Below are positions 54,522 to 56,316 of a DNA stretch of 56,316 bases, in pieces. The notes beneath the pieces are model-generated. The model was not told where the DNA came from and did not search any database. It was given only the letters and a program-made list of their open reading frames with translations. Origin of the DNA: Vibrio sp. RE86 (lineage in GTDB: Bacteria > Pseudomonadota > Gammaproteobacteria > Enterobacterales > Vibrionaceae); contig NZ_VTXI01000029.1 of the NCBI RefSeq assembly GCF_013114545.1, forward strand, positions 1 to 56,316, read 5' to 3'. The translations under genes and the position numbers were made by a program. How positions within the stretch are numbered: position 1 is the first letter of the stretch; the number at the start of each line of letters is the position of its first letter.

Positions 54522-54617
54522 TCAACTTCCTTATCTACTACATACAAAACAAGGGCTTTATTCGTCTCTTGTTTATACTATTGTAAATAGTATTGCATAC
54601 TGTAAGAAAATAAACAA

Positions 54618-54652
54618 AAAAAAAGCACCAATATTATTCACTTGGTGCTTAT
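54618..54652 (-). terminator. Terminator of prmB
   Basis: On the minus strand AAGCACCAA ... TTGGTGCTT stem followed by a run of T (TTTTTTTTTG), 25 bases beyond the prmB stop. Confidence 0.85.
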
Positions 54653-54676
54653 TACTTTTTAATCTGGGGTTAAGAG

Positions 54677-55609
54677 CTAATCTTTATAGATAGAAAACTC
54701 TTCTGCATGTTCTAGCATCTGCTCTCGCGTCAGCATAAATACACCGTGACCACCGTTTTCAAACTCAAGCCAAGTGAATGGAATGTCCGGGTATTGCTCC
54801 ATCATGTGAACCATAGAGTTACCGACTTCACAGATAAGAATACCGCTTTCTGTAAGGTAATCTGGTGCGTTTGCCAAAATACGGCGCACAAGCTTGAGGC
54901 CATCAGTGCCTGCAGCCAAGCCAAGTTCTGGCTCATGAGTAAACTCATCCGGTAGGCTGTTCATGTCTTCTTCGTCCACATATGGTGGGTTCGACACGAT
55001 GATGTTGTATTTCTCTTTTGGAAGATCACGGAATAGATCTGAACGGATAGGGAAAACTTGCTGTTCCATACCGTGGTCTTGCACGTTTTGTTCTGCCACT
55101 TGCAGTGCATCTGTTGAGATATCAATTGCATCAACTTCTGCTTCAGGGAAAGCATGAGCACACGCAATCGCAATACAGCCGCTGCCAGTACACAAGTCCA
55201 TGATACGAGTAGGCTCTTCCACTAACCAAGGCTGGAATTCAGCTTGAATCAACTCACCAATCGGAGAACGTGGCACAAGAACACGCTCATCAACGAAGAA
55301 CTCAAGACCACAGAACCACGCTTTATTCGTCAGGTAAGCTGTTGGCGTGCGCTCATTAATACGCTTAACAACACGCTCAACAATGCGCATACGCTCGCTT
55401 GTTGTCAGGCGCGAGTTTAAGACATGTGGAGGCACATCGATCGGTAGGTATAGTGTTGGAAGGATCAGCTGTACTGCTTCATCCCATGCGTTATCTGTAC
55501 CGTGACCATAAAATAGGTTCGCAGCGTTGAAACGACTTACAGTCCAACGAATCATATCTTGAAGCGAGTGAAGTTCTGATACTGCTTCTTCTACAAAAAT
55601 CTTATCCAA
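54677..55609 (-). CDS. prmB: 50S ribosomal protein L3 glutamine methyltransferase PrmB
   Basis: A 310-residue SAM-dependent methyltransferase that N5-methylates a glutamine of ribosomal protein L3. The SAM loop is DLCTGSGCIAIACAHAFP (about 142-159) and the NPPY motif for amide methylation is in IIVSNPPYVDEED (about 206-218). Sequence is close to E. coli PrmB over the whole length. The start codon is TTG, placed five bases after a strong GGAGG site. It is divergent from smrB, as in E. coli. Confidence 0.96.
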   Translation of the reverse strand: MDKIFVEEAVSELHSLQDMIRWTVSRFNAANLFYGHGTDNAWDEAVQLILPTLYLPIDVPPHVLNSRLTTSERMRIVERVVKRINERTPTAYLTNKAWFCGLEFFVDERVLVPRSPIGELIQAEFQPWLVEEPTRIMDLCTGSGCIAIACAHAFPEAEVDAIDISTDALQVAEQNVQDHGMEQQVFPIRSDLFRDLPKEKYNIIVSNPPYVDEEDMNSLPDEFTHEPELGLAAGTDGLKLVRRILANAPDYLTESGILICEVGNSMVHMMEQYPDIPFTWLEFENGGHGVFMLTREQMLEHAEEFSIYKD

Positions 55610-55671
55610 AATTGCCTCCGAAAAGCGCTACAATACTGCTAATTGCATTTATACATATTTAAATTATTCCC

Positions 55672-56202
55672 ATGAGCAAAAAAGACACCGATATGGATGA
55701 TGACTTCGCCCTTTTTAGGGATGCAGTACAAGGCGTAAAAAAGTTGTCACAGGATACCATAGTCCAGCAACCAAAAAAAAACAGTAAGCAAAAAGAAATT
55801 GTCCGTACCGCCCGTGAAGCCAGTGATACGGAGTTCTATTTCTCTGACGAGTTTGTGCCTTTGCTGAATGAAGAAGGCCCAACACGTTACGCTAGAGATG
55901 ATGTTTCGACGTATGAAGTCAAGCGCCTGCGCCGCGGTGTTTATGTCCCTGATGTGTTTTTAGATATGCACGGCATGACTCAGAAAGAGGCAAAACGAGA
56001 GCTTGGAGCCATGATCGCTCACTGCATTAAGAACGAAGTGTCCTGTGCTTGTGTTCAGCACGGTATTGGTAAGCACATCCTAAAACAAAAAGCCCCACTT
56101 TGGCTGGCTCAGCACCCAGATGTGATGGCGTTCCACCAAGCACCTCTGGAGTTTGGTGGTGACGGTGCTTTATTGGTGTTGCTCTCGATTCCTGAAAAAT
56201 AA
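55672..56202 (+). CDS. smrB: Ribosome rescue endonuclease SmrB
   Basis: A 176-residue protein with a basic, unstructured N-terminal half and a C-terminal Smr domain (about 95-176): DMHGMTQKEAKRELGAMI holds the DxH motif and QHGIGKHILKQKAPLWL the HGxG motif. In E. coli SmrB is recruited to collided ribosomes and cuts the mRNA between them. Gene order prmB/smrB divergent is as in E. coli. Confidence 0.94.
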   Translation: MSKKDTDMDDDFALFRDAVQGVKKLSQDTIVQQPKKNSKQKEIVRTAREASDTEFYFSDEFVPLLNEEGPTRYARDDVSTYEVKRLRRGVYVPDVFLDMHGMTQKEAKRELGAMIAHCIKNEVSCACVQHGIGKHILKQKAPLWLAQHPDVMAFHQAPLEFGGDGALLVLLSIPEK

Positions 56203-56246
56203 CCACTTCCTATTGTCTCGTCCTAAAATACGTTGACGATTTTTAA

Positions 56247-56278
56247 TAAGCCAGTAACGCAAGTTGCTGGCTTTTTTC
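56247..56278 (+). terminator. Terminator of smrB
   Basis: AAGCCAGTAAC / GTTGCTGGCTT stem with a GCAA loop followed by a run of T, 44 bases beyond the stop. Confidence 0.85.
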
Positions 56279-56316
56279 ATGCACCTTATTTGGCGTATTC
56301 ATACCCAGGCTAAGAT

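Overview
The window is ordinary chromosomal DNA from a Vibrio (family Vibrionaceae, Gammaproteobacteria). The grounds are gene content and order: a polar-flagellum/chemotaxis operon of the flhA-flhF-flhG-fliA-cheY-cheZ-cheA-cheB-parC-parP-cheW-DUF2802 type, a HubP-type polar landmark gene beside truA, the feoABC and znuABC loci, and protein sequences that match Vibrio and E. coli orthologues closely. Base composition is moderate throughout and there is no prophage, integron, CRISPR array, rRNA or tRNA. Nearly all genes are recognisable housekeeping or motility genes.

Layout. (1) 99-12694, minus strand: late flagellar and chemotaxis operon, from flhA (flagellar export gate) through FlhF/FlhG (flagellar position and number), FliA (sigma-28), CheY/Z/A/B, the ParC/ParP polar positioning system for chemotaxis arrays, CheW and a DUF2802 membrane protein, ending in a terminator. 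A possible -24/-12 (sigma-54) promoter lies in front of flhA. (2) 12860-19504: sixA, a large M16 (insulinase-type) metalloprotease, yecM, argS and a HIT-family gene. (3) 19578-29079, a metal-homeostasis block: feoABC behind a Fur box; a large membrane-anchored regulator (periplasmic propeller, degenerate kinase-like region, AraC DNA-binding domain) with its own near-perfect Fur box; and divergent znuA / znuCB around a Zur box. The 733-nt gap between feoA and the regulator holds a structured, terminator-ended RNA candidate on the plus strand. (4) 29151-42165, minus strand: purF-cvpA-dedD-folC-accD-truA-hubP-asd-pdxB, the Vibrio version of the E. coli pdxB-usg-truA-dedA-accD-folC-dedD-cvpA-purF neighbourhood, with a perfect PurR box in front of cvpA-purF. 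(5) 42422-56202: fabB / mnmC and the yfcL-epmC-aroC-prmB-smrB neighbourhood, interrupted by Vibrio-type accessory genes: a lipoprotein, an FMN reductase, a LruC-domain protein plus lipoprotein pair behind a strong sigma-54 promoter match, a TRIC/UPF0126 membrane protein and an OmpA-family porin.

How the parts fit. HubP (about 35-40 kb) is known in Vibrio as the polar anchor that recruits ParC and FlhG, both encoded in the first 10 kb. In this sequence hubP carries a -1 frameshift at the edge of a 9-nt tandem repeat. If real, it would remove the repeat-rich cytoplasmic part and the conserved C-terminal domain. It could equally be an assembly error in a low-complexity stretch. The observations most worth following are the hubP frameshift, the Fur-box-preceded propeller-AraC regulator, the candidate small RNA near 22.6-22.76 kb, and the sigma-54-linked LruC/lipoprotein operon.
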